From contig CAJVZI010000011.1 in NCBI GenBank assembly GCA_913020665.1, positions 1 to 38,261 on the forward strand: a stretch of 38,261 nucleotides of DNA, given 5' to 3'. Shown here piece after piece: positions 18,965 to 27,931 of the stretch (the first letter of the stretch is position 1; every line of letters starts with the position of its first letter). This DNA is from an uncultured bacterium (GTDB lineage Bacteria; Fidelibacterota; Marinisomatia; Marinisomatales; UBA1611). The notes beneath the pieces were generated by a model, which was not told the origin of the DNA, ran no database searches, and saw nothing but the letters and a program-made list of their open reading frames with translations. The translations under genes were made by a program, and so were the position numbers.

Positions 18965-19668
18965 GAATTATTTTTCCAATATTTCTTACCACAGTTTCAA
19001 TTTTTGCTCATGACCCAGATAATGAATTACTAAAATGGAAACAGTATTATAGAGTGGGCACTGTTTATTCTGCCACCTCAAATACTGGAGTTACTGGATA
19101 CAGTCGATTAAAAAGAACAACAAAATATACTTTTAGGGATGTCCGATTTTTTGGTCATTTTTTTAATAAGGATACAGAAATAAGGATACGTCAAAAATCT
19201 AGCCGTCGTTTTCTCACTTTTAACTCGATCTATTCATTCAATACATTATTATATGAAAGAAATACAATCCTTAATGTTGATCTTCGCTATCACTATAATC
19301 AAGGCCTTGGATGGTTCATACAAAAAAGTGAATCTGGGAACCTGACCCTTGAAACTGGCGTTGCATTTGATAACTCTGATTATTTAAATACTCAGCAGAA
19401 AACTACATATGCTAGGGGAGGTTTTTCATTTGATCGCACCATGAGATCGTTATCTACAAAATTTGAGATAGATTATTATTATCAGATAAGTGACATTATT
19501 GGTTCTTCAAGTCTATCAAGGACACAGGTTCTAAATGAATTGCAGTGGAACATAAATAATAAATTAGGATTAATGATGGGCTTTACATGGGACATACAAC
19601 AAAAAAAATCAGACCCTTCTATGTTTTTAACTATTTCCTTTTATGATCTAATAGACTGGACATTCTGA
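18961..19668 (+). CDS. DUF481-like outer-membrane beta-barrel protein
   Basis: 235 residues starting at GTG 18961, which overlaps the permease stop as GTGA. A signal peptide ends at about residue 16 (I-F-A, then H-D). The mature chain is a series of amphipathic beta-strands with alternating aromatic and polar residues, for example Y-Y-R-V-G-T-V-Y and T-T-K-Y-T-F-R-D-V. It ends in W-T-F, with the C-terminal aromatic that outer-membrane barrels use for Bam-dependent insertion. The overall pattern resembles the DUF481/YdiY salt-induced outer-membrane family; that assignment is tentative. Overlap with both the exporter permease and the following CsgG-like gene suggests joint function in the outer membrane. 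Confidence 0.7.
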   Translation: MRIIFPIFLTTVSIFAHDPDNELLKWKQYYRVGTVYSATSNTGVTGYSRLKRTTKYTFRDVRFFGHFFNKDTEIRIRQKSSRRFLTFNSIYSFNTLLYERNTILNVDLRYHYNQGLGWFIQKSESGNLTLETGVAFDNSDYLNTQQKTTYARGGFSFDRTMRSLSTKFEIDYYYQISDIIGSSSLSRTQVLNELQWNINNKLGLMMGFTWDIQQKKSDPSMFLTISFYDLIDWTF

Positions 19669-21173
19669 TGAATTTCATGATCTATATTTATTTATCTTTA
19701 GTTTTTTGTTCCCATCTCATTGCAGATACATACAATCAGACTGCAACTCAAATAGAGAATAAAACAGTAGAGCTTGATGATGATATAACTTTGGAGAAAA
19801 AATCCTTAATGATCTTAACTGCTGCTTATGATGAAGATCAAGAAATGGCAGAAAGAGTTTTATCTATCATCTCCGACCAAGCTACTTCAATTGGAAGATT
19901 TGAGATCATAGACCGTAATTTAGTTGATGAGATTCTTGAGGAGCAAAAATTTCAACTTTCTGGGATGGTTGATAACGACCAAGTTGTGGAAATAGGTGAA
20001 CTCGCAGCAGCTGAGAGTGCAATTATCCTAGATATAGTAAACTTTGGACAAAAAGGAGTACCAAAAAAGGATTACGACGACGACGATGATGATGATGATG
20101 ATAAAAATGAAACCTTATTCACCTGGCTAGTTAAAACAGTGGTCAAAGAAGCAATTAAAAGAAAAGATACTGCCAGAGTCAGGCTTGAATTAGAAAATAA
20201 TATCCATACAGAATTTAGAGCTAATGTGAAAATAGTTAATGTAGAGACTGGTATATCAGAAGAGTCATTTAGTCTAAATGCAAGCTATACTGGGGGTAAT
20301 AGGGATGCTTCACTTGAAAAGGTCTTGTCAATTTTATCTTCACAGGTAAGAAGAAAATTAAAAGAACTATACATGATCACTAGTGAGGTATTTGAGGTAG
20401 ATGGTGCTTACTTAAATATGTTATCAGGGGAAAATTTAGGATTGAAAAAAGGAACTATGTTTGAGATTGCATCTAAAAATAGGATAAAATCATACAAAGG
20501 AAAAACCATCAAGCTACCTGGTAAAACAAGGGGTTTGGTAAAAATAATAGATGTCGGCCCTGAAGGTAGCAAAGCAAGAATTGTTAGAAAATGGAGAAAA
20601 ATAAAAGAAGGCCACAAGGCATACGAATTAAAGGCTCCTCCTATAACCACTGATCTAAATTTTACAGTTGCAACTGGCGACAGATATGAAATGTCAGGAA
20701 AAGCATGGCTTAATTCTTTCAGTGAGTTCTCTGCGAGTGCTAATTACTATCTAGGTTATATAAGGGATACCAAGGATGATATGGATGGATATATCGGTTT
20801 TGGTACCGATCTAAAGTATGGAGTTTTCGCTGGATTCGGGACCAACGGCTATCTATCATTCAATATACCGTTATTATTTGCTAGAAGAGTTGATGATGAT
20901 GGCAATAATGTCACATCAATATTCTCTGACCCTTCAATAGATGCAAACCTATCAATACAGATCAGCAAGGAACGAGATATCGTTTTATCTGCAAGCTATG
21001 TATTTAAAAATATGCATGGTCCCTGGCAGTGGCAAAAAGACACAGGCGAAAATGATGAGGAGGGTAGAAATATAATTGAAACAGAGCCAGCCTTTTGGCG
21101 TGGAGGTATTAAACCTGAGTTTGAAACCGTGGGGCTCTATTTCTCTATTACACTTAGGAAGATAAGATTTTAG
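19668..21173 (+). CDS. CsgG/FlgT-like protein with a C-terminal beta-barrel-like region
   Basis: 501 residues. The signal peptide is about 1-19. A CsgG-type domain follows (about 44-235), recognisable by F-E-I-I-D-R-N-L-V-D-E-I-L-x-E-Q-K-F-Q-L-S-G, the conserved start of CsgG, FlgT-middle and related periplasmic proteins. An insertion at about 130-165 carries nine consecutive aspartates (137-145). Residues about 240-330 look like the FlgT C-terminal/SH3-like module (S-G-E-N-L-G-L-K-K-G-T-M-F-E-I). The last about 160 residues are barrel-like strands ending in I-R-F. No lipobox is present, unlike curli CsgG. Its ATG shares a base with the preceding gene's TGA, and the gene ends nine bases before a convergent gene. 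Confidence 0.78.
   Translation: MNFMIYIYLSLVFCSHLIADTYNQTATQIENKTVELDDDITLEKKSLMILTAAYDEDQEMAERVLSIISDQATSIGRFEIIDRNLVDEILEEQKFQLSGMVDNDQVVEIGELAAAESAIILDIVNFGQKGVPKKDYDDDDDDDDDKNETLFTWLVKTVVKEAIKRKDTARVRLELENNIHTEFRANVKIVNVETGISEESFSLNASYTGGNRDASLEKVLSILSSQVRRKLKELYMITSEVFEVDGAYLNMLSGENLGLKKGTMFEIASKNRIKSYKGKTIKLPGKTRGLVKIIDVGPEGSKARIVRKWRKIKEGHKAYELKAPPITTDLNFTVATGDRYEMSGKAWLNSFSEFSASANYYLGYIRDTKDDMDGYIGFGTDLKYGVFAGFGTNGYLSFNIPLLFARRVDDDGNNVTSIFSDPSIDANLSIQISKERDIVLSASYVFKNMHGPWQWQKDTGENDEEGRNIIETEPAFWRGGIKPEFETVGLYFSITLRKIRF
20076..20102 (+). repeat. In-frame GAY trinucleotide repeat (nine Asp codons)
   Basis: Three GAC codons followed by six GAT codons encode a run of nine aspartates inside the CsgG-like gene. 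Such a repeat can change length by slippage in steps of one codon without breaking the frame. Confidence 0.95.
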
Positions 21174-21182
21174 AATGTTTAT

Positions 21183-24107
21183 TTAAAATGGGTTGATAAG
21201 TGTCGTCTGGAAATATGGTTCAGGCTCTATACCATCAGCCCATTGCTCTTGTTCCTGTGCCCATCCATAACTGAAGATCAAAAGAGGCTCATTGCCAATA
21301 TTAATAGAAGTTCTCCATTCATATCCTGTAGTTATAATTACTTCTTCCGATTCGCGATCATTGCTCCATGCATTTCCTAGGTCAGATATTAAAGCAAATG
21401 TAGGCATCCCTATTTTGATTCCTTTTAAAACCTCTAGTATACTAAACGGCAATACGGGAGCCCTGAGCTCTACAGTACCCATAAAGGCCTGCTCACCTAA
21501 TCTTGGATCACCGTTAAATCCACGAGGAGACATATATTCCCTACCAGGTGTAGTAGCTCCTACAAAATAATAATTTGGAATGTCAACTATACCAAGAGTC
21601 TCTTGTGATGGAGGATTACCTGCCATCATCTCATATCTACCTCTTCCATAAAAAGTAAACGGTCCTAATTTTCTATTGATATAGCAATCAAATTCGGTTT
21701 TCGTATAATCAAAGACACCCCATATAGAGCTATTTGCATTCTTTAATGATATCCCTATACCATATCCTTGATTTGGCAATAACATATTTCGAGTATGAGG
21801 GCGCTTATTTGTAAATAAATATGTAAAGTTTAAACTTGCTTCTTTTCCTTGATCTGGATCTGGGAAGACCCTTGACGAGTATTCTATTTGGTCATTATAT
21901 ATTTCTCTTTCAACAAGCTGTAATGAATAGACCATGGAATGGTTTGCAGATAATGAATTTCCAAAATTATATGGCATTCTTCCCCAAAATGATACACCAT
22001 TAAAAAATTCAACTAACGTTTCATCTTTATCATAGAGTTGTAATTGAAAATTTGCGTTATGGTAAAAATCGAAACCCCAAAAGCCACCAATGGGGAAACC
22101 GGTACTATTTTGGTATTGAAAATAAAAATTGTGATTGGAGCCATAATCTGTGTACAATGCACCAGCAACAGTATGGCGCCCTAATGCATCAGTATACGCG
22201 CCATTATATAATAGACCTTCAACATCTGGTAAAAATAATGTCCCAATATGCCGCATTTTTTTATAGAATCTATATTTATCCTCTTTATTGATATTCAATT
22301 CATAATTAGGGTCAATATTAGTAATTGGTTTATCAGGAGCTTTCCCCCGCCACGATGAGAAGGAAGGATTCATACTGATCGTTGTTCTTTTTGCAACTCG
22401 TTTCGGATCAATTGCGACAACCCGTGATGAATCAACTGTGGGTAATGTACTCGCTGTAATAGCTGACATAGTATTATCCCACTGCATACCCATGACCATA
22501 TCACCTACATCAGTATTCTGGATCGTTTCTCCAGTTCCAAGATCATATGTATAAAGATTTGGAGTAAGCTCATATAAGCCCGTAAATGATATCCTACTCC
22601 CATCAGGATGCCATATTGGGAAGAGATCTGCTTCTTCTGAGTTTGTTATTTGTTTTGACTGTCCTGAAGAAAGTTCAAGTATATGAATATCCATTGCTCC
22701 ATCAGGCCCTGCCTCTGCATAAGCGATAGATCGACCATCGGGACTCCATACTGGTGTAATGACTTGCGTATCTTCTGTATTAAATGTTATTTGCTTGACA
22801 TTCTTTCCATCAATATCCATAGTATATATTTGCGTTGTCGAATTTTTATGTGCTACAAATAAAATTGAACGACCATCGGGAGAATATTTGGGGTAATTTG
22901 CCCTCATCGAATTGGTCAACAATGTCTTTTTCTTTGTTTCAACATTGATCTTCCATATATCATATAATAGTGATTGGTTTTTACCATACCGATATTTAGG
23001 ATAAACAATAAATGAGTTGTCAGGCGATACATCTAAATTCATGGTCATTTCTCCAAAGATGCCATGATCTAATTCTTTAAGTTTCCATTTAGGTCTGACC
23101 TTTTTTGGTTTTTCACCTTTTTCTTCTGCCTTTTTAACTCTTTTTTCCCAGACTTTCTTTTCTTTTGCAGTATCTCGGGTCGCAACGACCAGTGACAGGT
23201 CTCTCTGACCTTTGGATAATCTTCCAATCATTGCAATTCTTGTTGTATCGGAAAAGTAATCAAAGGCTGAGGCACGCTTCATTGGCAATTTATGCACCCT
23301 ACCAATGTCCTCTAGTTTTTCTTTTTGCGATCTTTGTCCAAAATAAAATGTATTCATATGGCGGCGCCAGTCTTCATTGAATTGCTTTATACTAATGCCT
23401 GTATGTTTTTTAAAGGATTCTTTGAAGTCTAGATATCCTGCTTTATTTCTATGATTCAATATTTTAGTTATTGTAGTATCTCCAAACCGATCTGCAAGAT
23501 ATAGACTTTTGGAAAATCCATCATTGTGAGGGTCTCTGATCTTATGTACTGTATTGCGCACTACATGGTATTTATGAGATATATCAAACCGGAACGGACG
23601 CCATTTCTCCGTATAATACTCAGCTAAACCTTCAACAACCCAGCCAGGGACACCAGATATAAGCCCATTCATAGGTTCGGGTAGCCACCAAGGTCCTTTG
23701 GTGGTGTTAAAAAAAACAAGGTGTTGTAACTCATGGGCCAATACCGTTCTTAGCCATTTTTCATCGCCATTCCAAAGAGCCGCATCATTCTGGTCTACCC
23801 ATATAATGGTATAATTCCCTGGCGTAGCAAATCCATTTAAAACCTCATCTTCTGTAGTGAATGTGATATCTAATCTTGGTAAAGTATCTAGACCCATCTG
23901 TGCTATTAATGTGGGCCTTATCTGTTCTGCAATAGAGGCCCCTTTTAAGGCAATATCGCGAATACCTTGATGATAATGAACATCGAAATGATCAGTTGAA
24001 ATTGTATTCCATTTCAATTCGCCATGTGACCGCTGGCTCATCATCCACGCACCTGTAGCATTTAAAATTGAAAAACTGATAAAATATATAATGAGTATTT
24101 TTTTCAT
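21183..24107 (-). CDS. Outer-membrane protein with zinc-protease, TolB-like propeller and surface-antigen barrel domains
   Basis: 974 residues. The signal peptide is about 1-20. A gluzincin-type peptidase domain (about 33-270) has H-E-L-Q-H at 125-129 and a downstream V-V-E-G-L-A-E-Y-Y, whose E159 is the probable third zinc ligand. A charged Lys/Glu linker comes around 310-345. A TolB/PD40-like beta-propeller covers about 350-600, with repeated S-P-D-G-R/S-x-I and W-S/H-P-D-G motifs. The last about 330 residues resemble a BamA-type 16-strand surface-antigen barrel, including a late G-R-E-Y-M-S-P-R-G-F-N-G-D-P-R-L-G-E region and terminal N-P-F. The predicted product is a barrel-anchored periplasmic metalloprotease. 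Its substrate is unknown. It is the last gene of the long reverse run, convergent with the CsgG-like gene. Confidence 0.85.
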   Translation of the reverse strand: MKKILIIYFISFSILNATGAWMMSQRSHGELKWNTISTDHFDVHYHQGIRDIALKGASIAEQIRPTLIAQMGLDTLPRLDITFTTEDEVLNGFATPGNYTIIWVDQNDAALWNGDEKWLRTVLAHELQHLVFFNTTKGPWWLPEPMNGLISGVPGWVVEGLAEYYTEKWRPFRFDISHKYHVVRNTVHKIRDPHNDGFSKSLYLADRFGDTTITKILNHRNKAGYLDFKESFKKHTGISIKQFNEDWRRHMNTFYFGQRSQKEKLEDIGRVHKLPMKRASAFDYFSDTTRIAMIGRLSKGQRDLSLVVATRDTAKEKKVWEKRVKKAEEKGEKPKKVRPKWKLKELDHGIFGEMTMNLDVSPDNSFIVYPKYRYGKNQSLLYDIWKINVETKKKTLLTNSMRANYPKYSPDGRSILFVAHKNSTTQIYTMDIDGKNVKQITFNTEDTQVITPVWSPDGRSIAYAEAGPDGAMDIHILELSSGQSKQITNSEEADLFPIWHPDGSRISFTGLYELTPNLYTYDLGTGETIQNTDVGDMVMGMQWDNTMSAITASTLPTVDSSRVVAIDPKRVAKRTTISMNPSFSSWRGKAPDKPITNIDPNYELNINKEDKYRFYKKMRHIGTLFLPDVEGLLYNGAYTDALGRHTVAGALYTDYGSNHNFYFQYQNSTGFPIGGFWGFDFYHNANFQLQLYDKDETLVEFFNGVSFWGRMPYNFGNSLSANHSMVYSLQLVEREIYNDQIEYSSRVFPDPDQGKEASLNFTYLFTNKRPHTRNMLLPNQGYGIGISLKNANSSIWGVFDYTKTEFDCYINRKLGPFTFYGRGRYEMMAGNPPSQETLGIVDIPNYYFVGATTPGREYMSPRGFNGDPRLGEQAFMGTVELRAPVLPFSILEVLKGIKIGMPTFALISDLGNAWSNDRESEEVIITTGYEWRTSINIGNEPLLIFSYGWAQEQEQWADGIEPEPYFQTTLINPF

Positions 24108-24109
24108 AA

Positions 24110-24724
24110 TTAGTATTCGTTGATTATTCCCAAGTGGACCAGTTCTTGCTTTAATTGCTCGGAAGATATAAAGTGGACTCCTTCTATTCCAATTTGTTTT
24201 GCAGCTTGAATATTCTCTAATAGATCATCAATAAAAAGGCACTCCTGAGGATTAGCATTTGCTCGCTGCATTGCTATTTCATAAATCTCTTTCTCTGGTT
24301 TTCTAACACCTACATCAAATGAATATACGGCTCCATTGACTAGACTAGGGAATAAATATCTTTTCTCTATCTCATCCTGGATATGTTTGGGGTTGGTATT
24401 TGATAATAACCATATAGAATATTGTTTATTAAGAGCCTCTAATATATTTACTGTATTTTTTTCCTCTCCTAATAACAGTTTCCATGCATTCCAAAAATCT
24501 GATCTTTTCAAACAGCATGGTTGTGGAAGAGATTCTTTATAAGTAATGAACCAGTCCTCATTATTCATTATTCCTCTTTCATATTGGTCATGAGCATCCC
24601 AAGGAAATGATTCTTTTACCATACTGACCTCTACATCCGCAGAATCGCTTAAATACTGATATGTTCTTTCAGGGTGGATATCAATTAACACTCCACCAAT
24701 ATCAAAAAAAATAGTTTTGATCAT
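24110..24724 (-). CDS. HAD superfamily hydrolase (IA/YihX-like)
   Basis: 204 residues from ATG 24722-24724. A TTG four codons upstream (24734-24736) is possible but overlaps the preceding gene and adds S-G-S. The nucleophile is D8 in F-F-D-I-G-G-V-L-I-D. The second motif-I Asp is glycine, as in YihX-type members. Motif II is L-L-S-N-T-N, the motif III lysine is in G-V-R-K-P-E, and motif IV is F-I-D-D. A helical cap lies between motifs I and II. The family mostly dephosphorylates small sugar or nucleotide phosphates; the substrate here is not predictable. It lies one base after the glycosylase gene and two bases before the protease gene. Confidence 0.88.
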   Translation of the reverse strand: MIKTIFFDIGGVLIDIHPERTYQYLSDSADVEVSMVKESFPWDAHDQYERGIMNNEDWFITYKESLPQPCCLKRSDFWNAWKLLLGEEKNTVNILEALNKQYSIWLLSNTNPKHIQDEIEKRYLFPSLVNGAVYSFDVGVRKPEKEIYEIAMQRANANPQECLFIDDLLENIQAAKQIGIEGVHFISSEQLKQELVHLGIINEY

Positions 24725-24725
24725 A

Positions 24726-25340
24726 CTACCACTCAAATGGCCCTTCTAAAGTTCTCCATAAAAATAAACTTACTGTTGTCCTATGTGGTCTCCATTTTTG
24801 AGACATTTCAATCATCTCATTTACTTTTGGCAACTGACCGAGACCAAAATAGAATTTAAATCCTTTTTGCAGTGCTAAGTCAGTTGCTGGAAAAACATCA
24901 GGCCGATTCAATGTAAACATAAGAAACATTTGTGCAGTCCACAATCCCACGCCTTTGACCTCTATTAAGATATCGATAATATCTTCGTCTTTTTGTTGAT
25001 CAAGTGTTTCATATTTAATAGGATCGTTAATAAATGCCTCAGCTATATTATGTACATACTTTGCTTTAAACTTTGATAGACCAATAGAGTGTAGGGTTTC
25101 CAATTGGGTTCTTAATACCTGCTTTGGCGTTGGATAGGCATCATTATCATAAATAGAAATAAACCTATCATGTATCGCTTTTGCAGATGCTCCGGACAAC
25201 TGCTGGTATATAATTGAACGTATTAATGATTTAAAATAATTTTTTTCTGGTATCAAATCATCGATCTCAAAACCGTCAAGTAAGCGTATTAGACCTGGAT
25301 CTAATTCTTTCAATATTTCTTTTGAGTGATCAATATTCAC
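24726..25340 (-). CDS. DNA-3-methyladenine glycosylase II (AlkA-type HhH-GPD)
   Basis: 204 residues from the GTG at 25338-25340. I chose this start because it lies five bases after the upstream methyltransferase stop and gives a normal AlkA-type N-terminus. The frame stays open to 25445, but that part overlaps the methyltransferase. The enzyme removes alkylated bases from DNA. The I-I-Y-Q-Q-L-S-G-A-S-A motif (43-53) is typical of the family. The helix-hairpin-helix V-K-G-V-G-L-W-T-A (128-136) precedes the catalytic aspartate D154 in F-P-A-T-D-L-A-L. The region before this that would form the AlkA N-terminal beta domain is absent, so it is a short, minimal form. The start is uncertain because no clear ribosome-binding site is seen. 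Confidence 0.87.
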   Translation of the reverse strand: MNIDHSKEILKELDPGLIRLLDGFEIDDLIPEKNYFKSLIRSIIYQQLSGASAKAIHDRFISIYDNDAYPTPKQVLRTQLETLHSIGLSKFKAKYVHNIAEAFINDPIKYETLDQQKDEDIIDILIEVKGVGLWTAQMFLMFTLNRPDVFPATDLALQKGFKFYFGLGQLPKVNEMIEMSQKWRPHRTTVSLFLWRTLEGPFEW

Positions 25341-25344
25341 AATT

Positions 25345-26076
25345 TCAATCTTTACTACATATATAGATTTGCATTCCACTTTCAGCGTCCATTGGCGATC
25401 CATCATAATCACCGATTTTTTCTTCAATATGAAAACCTGACTCAACTAATAGTATATCCATTTCATGTGGATAGTACATACGCATGCTATAGTGATATTC
25501 ATCAGACATGATTTCACCATTCTTTTCTAGATACCATGTTAATTTATTGATCTGGGTTTTATCATCGTATTCATTTGATTCCATAATTCTACACTGACTG
25601 TCTTTGTATTGAAAAAAAGATGTCGCTGGATAAAAAGTATTAGGTTCCCTAAATAAGAAATCAGGGTCAGGAATAAAAATTGATACGAGAAATTTTCCTT
25701 TATCTTCCAAATGGTCGTAAACACATCTGAGACAGTTTCTTGCATCTATGAGTGTGAGATTATGTAAAAAGGAATTAAATCCAATAAATATAAAATTGTA
25801 TTTCATATTCAATTTGAAATCGCACATATCTCCTAAAACAAAGCGCGCTTGACCAACATACCTTTTTTTAGCTACTTCTATGAATTGTTTACTTAGTTCT
25901 AGACCAGTGTAGTCTAGCCCTAGATCAAGAATACACTTTGTAAGCCTACCAGTTCCTGAGGCAAGTTCTAGCACAGAACCACTTCTATTTTTAGCAATCG
26001 TTTTAAGTAGCTGAATATCAAAAGAACTATCTTTATGAATCGCATCATAGAGATCCGGTACAGAATAAATATTCAT
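25345..26076 (-). CDS. Class I SAM-dependent methyltransferase
   Basis: 243 residues. The Rossmann-type SAM-binding motif V-L-E-L-A-S-G-T-G-R-L-T is at 35-46, the acidic ribose-binding residue lies in T-G-L-E-L-S (58-63), and motif II/III follows at F-V-L-G-D-M (79-84). A C-terminal substrate region of strands and loops (about 140-235) is typical of small-molecule methyltransferases of the Methyltransf_25/11 type. The substrate is unknown. The ATG at 26076 is followed by a normal N-terminus with no signal peptide. The gene is followed closely by the AlkA-type glycosylase, and 56 bases separate it from the aminopeptidase upstream. Confidence 0.88.
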   Translation of the reverse strand: MNIYSVPDLYDAIHKDSSFDIQLLKTIAKNRSGSVLELASGTGRLTKCILDLGLDYTGLELSKQFIEVAKKRYVGQARFVLGDMCDFKLNMKYNFIFIGFNSFLHNLTLIDARNCLRCVYDHLEDKGKFLVSIFIPDPDFLFREPNTFYPATSFFQYKDSQCRIMESNEYDDKTQINKLTWYLEKNGEIMSDEYHYSMRMYYPHEMDILLVESGFHIEEKIGDYDGSPMDAESGMQIYICSKD

Positions 26077-26132
26077 GTTGCTATAAATCAGAGTTAATTA
26101 TAATGATACTACAAATGATGGGAAGAAAAAAT

Positions 26133-27215
26133 TTAATTTAAAACAACTAACTCCTTTGTTGTTTTATTTAGGATCTCACAGCCTTCATTCCCTATAATGA
26201 CATCATCTTCAATACGAACCCCGCCCCATCCGGCAAGATAAATCCCAGGCTCTATTGTCATAACATTATTTTTCTCTAATACCTGCTCACTCTGAGGGCT
26301 AAATCTTGGAGAGGTGTGAATTTCCAGACCTAGTCCGTGTCCAGTACCATGGGTATAATATTCACCATAACCCATTTCTGTAATGTAATCACGCGTTGCA
26401 GCATCAACGTCCTTACAGGGCACTCCTGCTTTTGCAATATCGCACCCTCGTTGTTGCGCTTCTTTTACTATGGAATAGATCTCCTCGTGTTTTGATGTAG
26501 AAGAACCGACTACAGGTGTTCGAGTCATATCAGCGTGGTATCCGCCATATTTTGCTGCGGCATCAATTACAACAAAATCTCCATTTTGAAACTCTCTATC
26601 TGTCGGAATAGCATGTGGAAGGGCACCATTTGGGCCTGTCGCTACAATTGGTGAGTAAGCCTCACCCTCAGCATATTCTCGATATTTGGATACCATAGCA
26701 TTTGCCACATCTTTTTCCGAATAACCTGGGCGTAGCATAGGGAGAATTTCTTCATAAACTTTATCGGTAACCTCGACCGCTGTTCTAAAACAATCTATTT
26801 CATGATCATCTTTTACAGAAGCAAGGTCCTCTAGGATCATTGACATATTTTCCCAATTTGTATCCGGGAACATCTGATTCATGCTCTCATATTGAGCATA
26901 ACTCATATGGTCACCTTCAAAAGCCAATCGAAGACCATTTGAGACCAAGCTATTGTTTTTGATCTGTGAAAAATGTGAACTCATATCAATAAATATTTCA
27001 AAGCCCTTAACCTGTGCCTTTGATTGTTCAATGTAGCGTCCATCAGTGATAAAGTATTTTCCTTTTGGTGTAACTAAACAAGATGCTGCAGAACCGGTAA
27101 AGCCACAGATATACCGAATATTTGTTAGGTTTGTAATTAGGATTCCATCTAATCCTTTCTCCTGCAAAACATTGTTAAGGTTATATTGTCGTTTTTCATA
27201 AATGGATTCATTCAT
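26133..27215 (-). CDS. M24B metallopeptidase (Xaa-Pro aminopeptidase/dipeptidase type)
   Basis: 360 residues from the ATG at 27213-27215. It cleaves peptides at proline in the cytoplasm. The creatinase N-domain (about 5-130) has D-G-I-L-I-T-N-L-T-N-I-R-Y-I-C-G-F-T-G-S. The pita-bread catalytic domain (about 140-355) has all five metal ligands: D218, D229, H293, E322 and E336. The motifs are A-D-M-T-R-T, G-T-G-H-G-L-G-L-E-I-H and M-T-I-E-P-G-I-Y. The start is set by AGAAGGA at 27224-27230, eight bases upstream. A longer frame to 27242 would overlap the TPR gene by 23 bases and lacks support. The gap to that gene's stop is four bases, so the genes are coupled. Confidence 0.94.
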   Translation of the reverse strand: MNESIYEKRQYNLNNVLQEKGLDGILITNLTNIRYICGFTGSAASCLVTPKGKYFITDGRYIEQSKAQVKGFEIFIDMSSHFSQIKNNSLVSNGLRLAFEGDHMSYAQYESMNQMFPDTNWENMSMILEDLASVKDDHEIDCFRTAVEVTDKVYEEILPMLRPGYSEKDVANAMVSKYREYAEGEAYSPIVATGPNGALPHAIPTDREFQNGDFVVIDAAAKYGGYHADMTRTPVVGSSTSKHEEIYSIVKEAQQRGCDIAKAGVPCKDVDAATRDYITEMGYGEYYTHGTGHGLGLEIHTSPRFSPQSEQVLEKNNVMTIEPGIYLAGWGGVRIEDDVIIGNEGCEILNKTTKELVVLN

Positions 27216-27219
27216 ATGT

Positions 27220-27930
27220 TTAATCCTTCTTTGATCTATCAATTAATGTTTGAATAGTATCTCTTTCCAAAGAAATAGATTCAAGATTTTCACCTTTTTC
27301 TTCAAGAGCATCTAGGACATCCAAAGCTTGTGTGAATAATCCCTGATTTTTCAAGACAGATACCAATGTAAACGTGGCTAAACGAGAACTTACCTGCAAT
27401 GGGTCTTTCACTTCCGTCACAGGATTGATCGTGGGCGGTTTATTTTTTACAGGCTCTTCTTGAGATTGAGGTTTCGGTTCAGGGGACGCAGGAGCCTTGG
27501 TTTGTTTTTTTTGCGACCCAGAATCATCTTTGCCAGCTACTTTGCTTACAAAATCATTTGCTGTTTTATGGTTTGGGTCTAACAACAATACATGTTTCCA
27601 TGATTTCAAAAGACGATTTTGTGCCCTACCAAGTACCGTTTGAATCTCACAAAGCATTTCTACCGCAGCTAAATGACCACGATCATAGATAAGTAATCGT
27701 TCTAAGACCTTTTCTGCTTCTTTTAGATTTCCTTCTAACCTTTCTATTTGTGCTAAAACAAATAGCCCAGCTATGTCATTCTTATGGTGCTTTAAACCAA
27801 TGTCACAAACTTTTCTAGCACGCTTTAAATCATTTTGCCCTAGATACATATCTGCCAAAACAGGAAAAAGGATCGTATCAAAATGATCTGCAAAATATAA
27901 TTCTAATTCAATTTGATTATTCAAATTCAT
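27220..27930 (-). CDS. Tetratricopeptide-repeat protein
   Basis: 236 residues. Helical TPR repeats cover about 18-125, for example A-D-M-Y-L-G-Q-N-D-L-K-R-A-R-K-V and A-Q-I-E-R-L-E-G-N-L-K-E-A-E-K-V. A Pro/Gln/Lys-rich flexible linker follows (about 135-175), then a last helical pair (about 180-225, G-L-F-T-Q-A-L-D-V-L). There is no signal peptide, so it is probably a cytoplasmic scaffold. It begins one base after the B12-binding gene ends and is followed by the aminopeptidase gene, in the middle of a reverse-strand run. Its partners are not predictable from sequence. Confidence 0.85.
   Translation of the reverse strand: MNLNNQIELELYFADHFDTILFPVLADMYLGQNDLKRARKVCDIGLKHHKNDIAGLFVLAQIERLEGNLKEAEKVLERLLIYDRGHLAAVEMLCEIQTVLGRAQNRLLKSWKHVLLLDPNHKTANDFVSKVAGKDDSGSQKKQTKAPASPEPKPQSQEEPVKNKPPTINPVTEVKDPLQVSSRLATFTLVSVLKNQGLFTQALDVLDALEEKGENLESISLERDTIQTLIDRSKKD
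27224..27230 (-). promoter_or_regulatory. Ribosome-binding site deciding the aminopeptidase start
   Basis: AGAAGGA on the reverse strand, eight bases before ATG 27213-27215. It lies inside the last codons of the TPR gene and favours the 360-residue form of the peptidase. Confidence 0.8.
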
Positions 27931-27931
27931 A

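Noticed and set aside
25341-25445. The longer N-terminus of the AlkA-type glycosylase.
   Set aside because: It lies wholly within the 3' end of the methyltransferase gene plus the short gap, and does not resemble AlkA N-terminal sequence.
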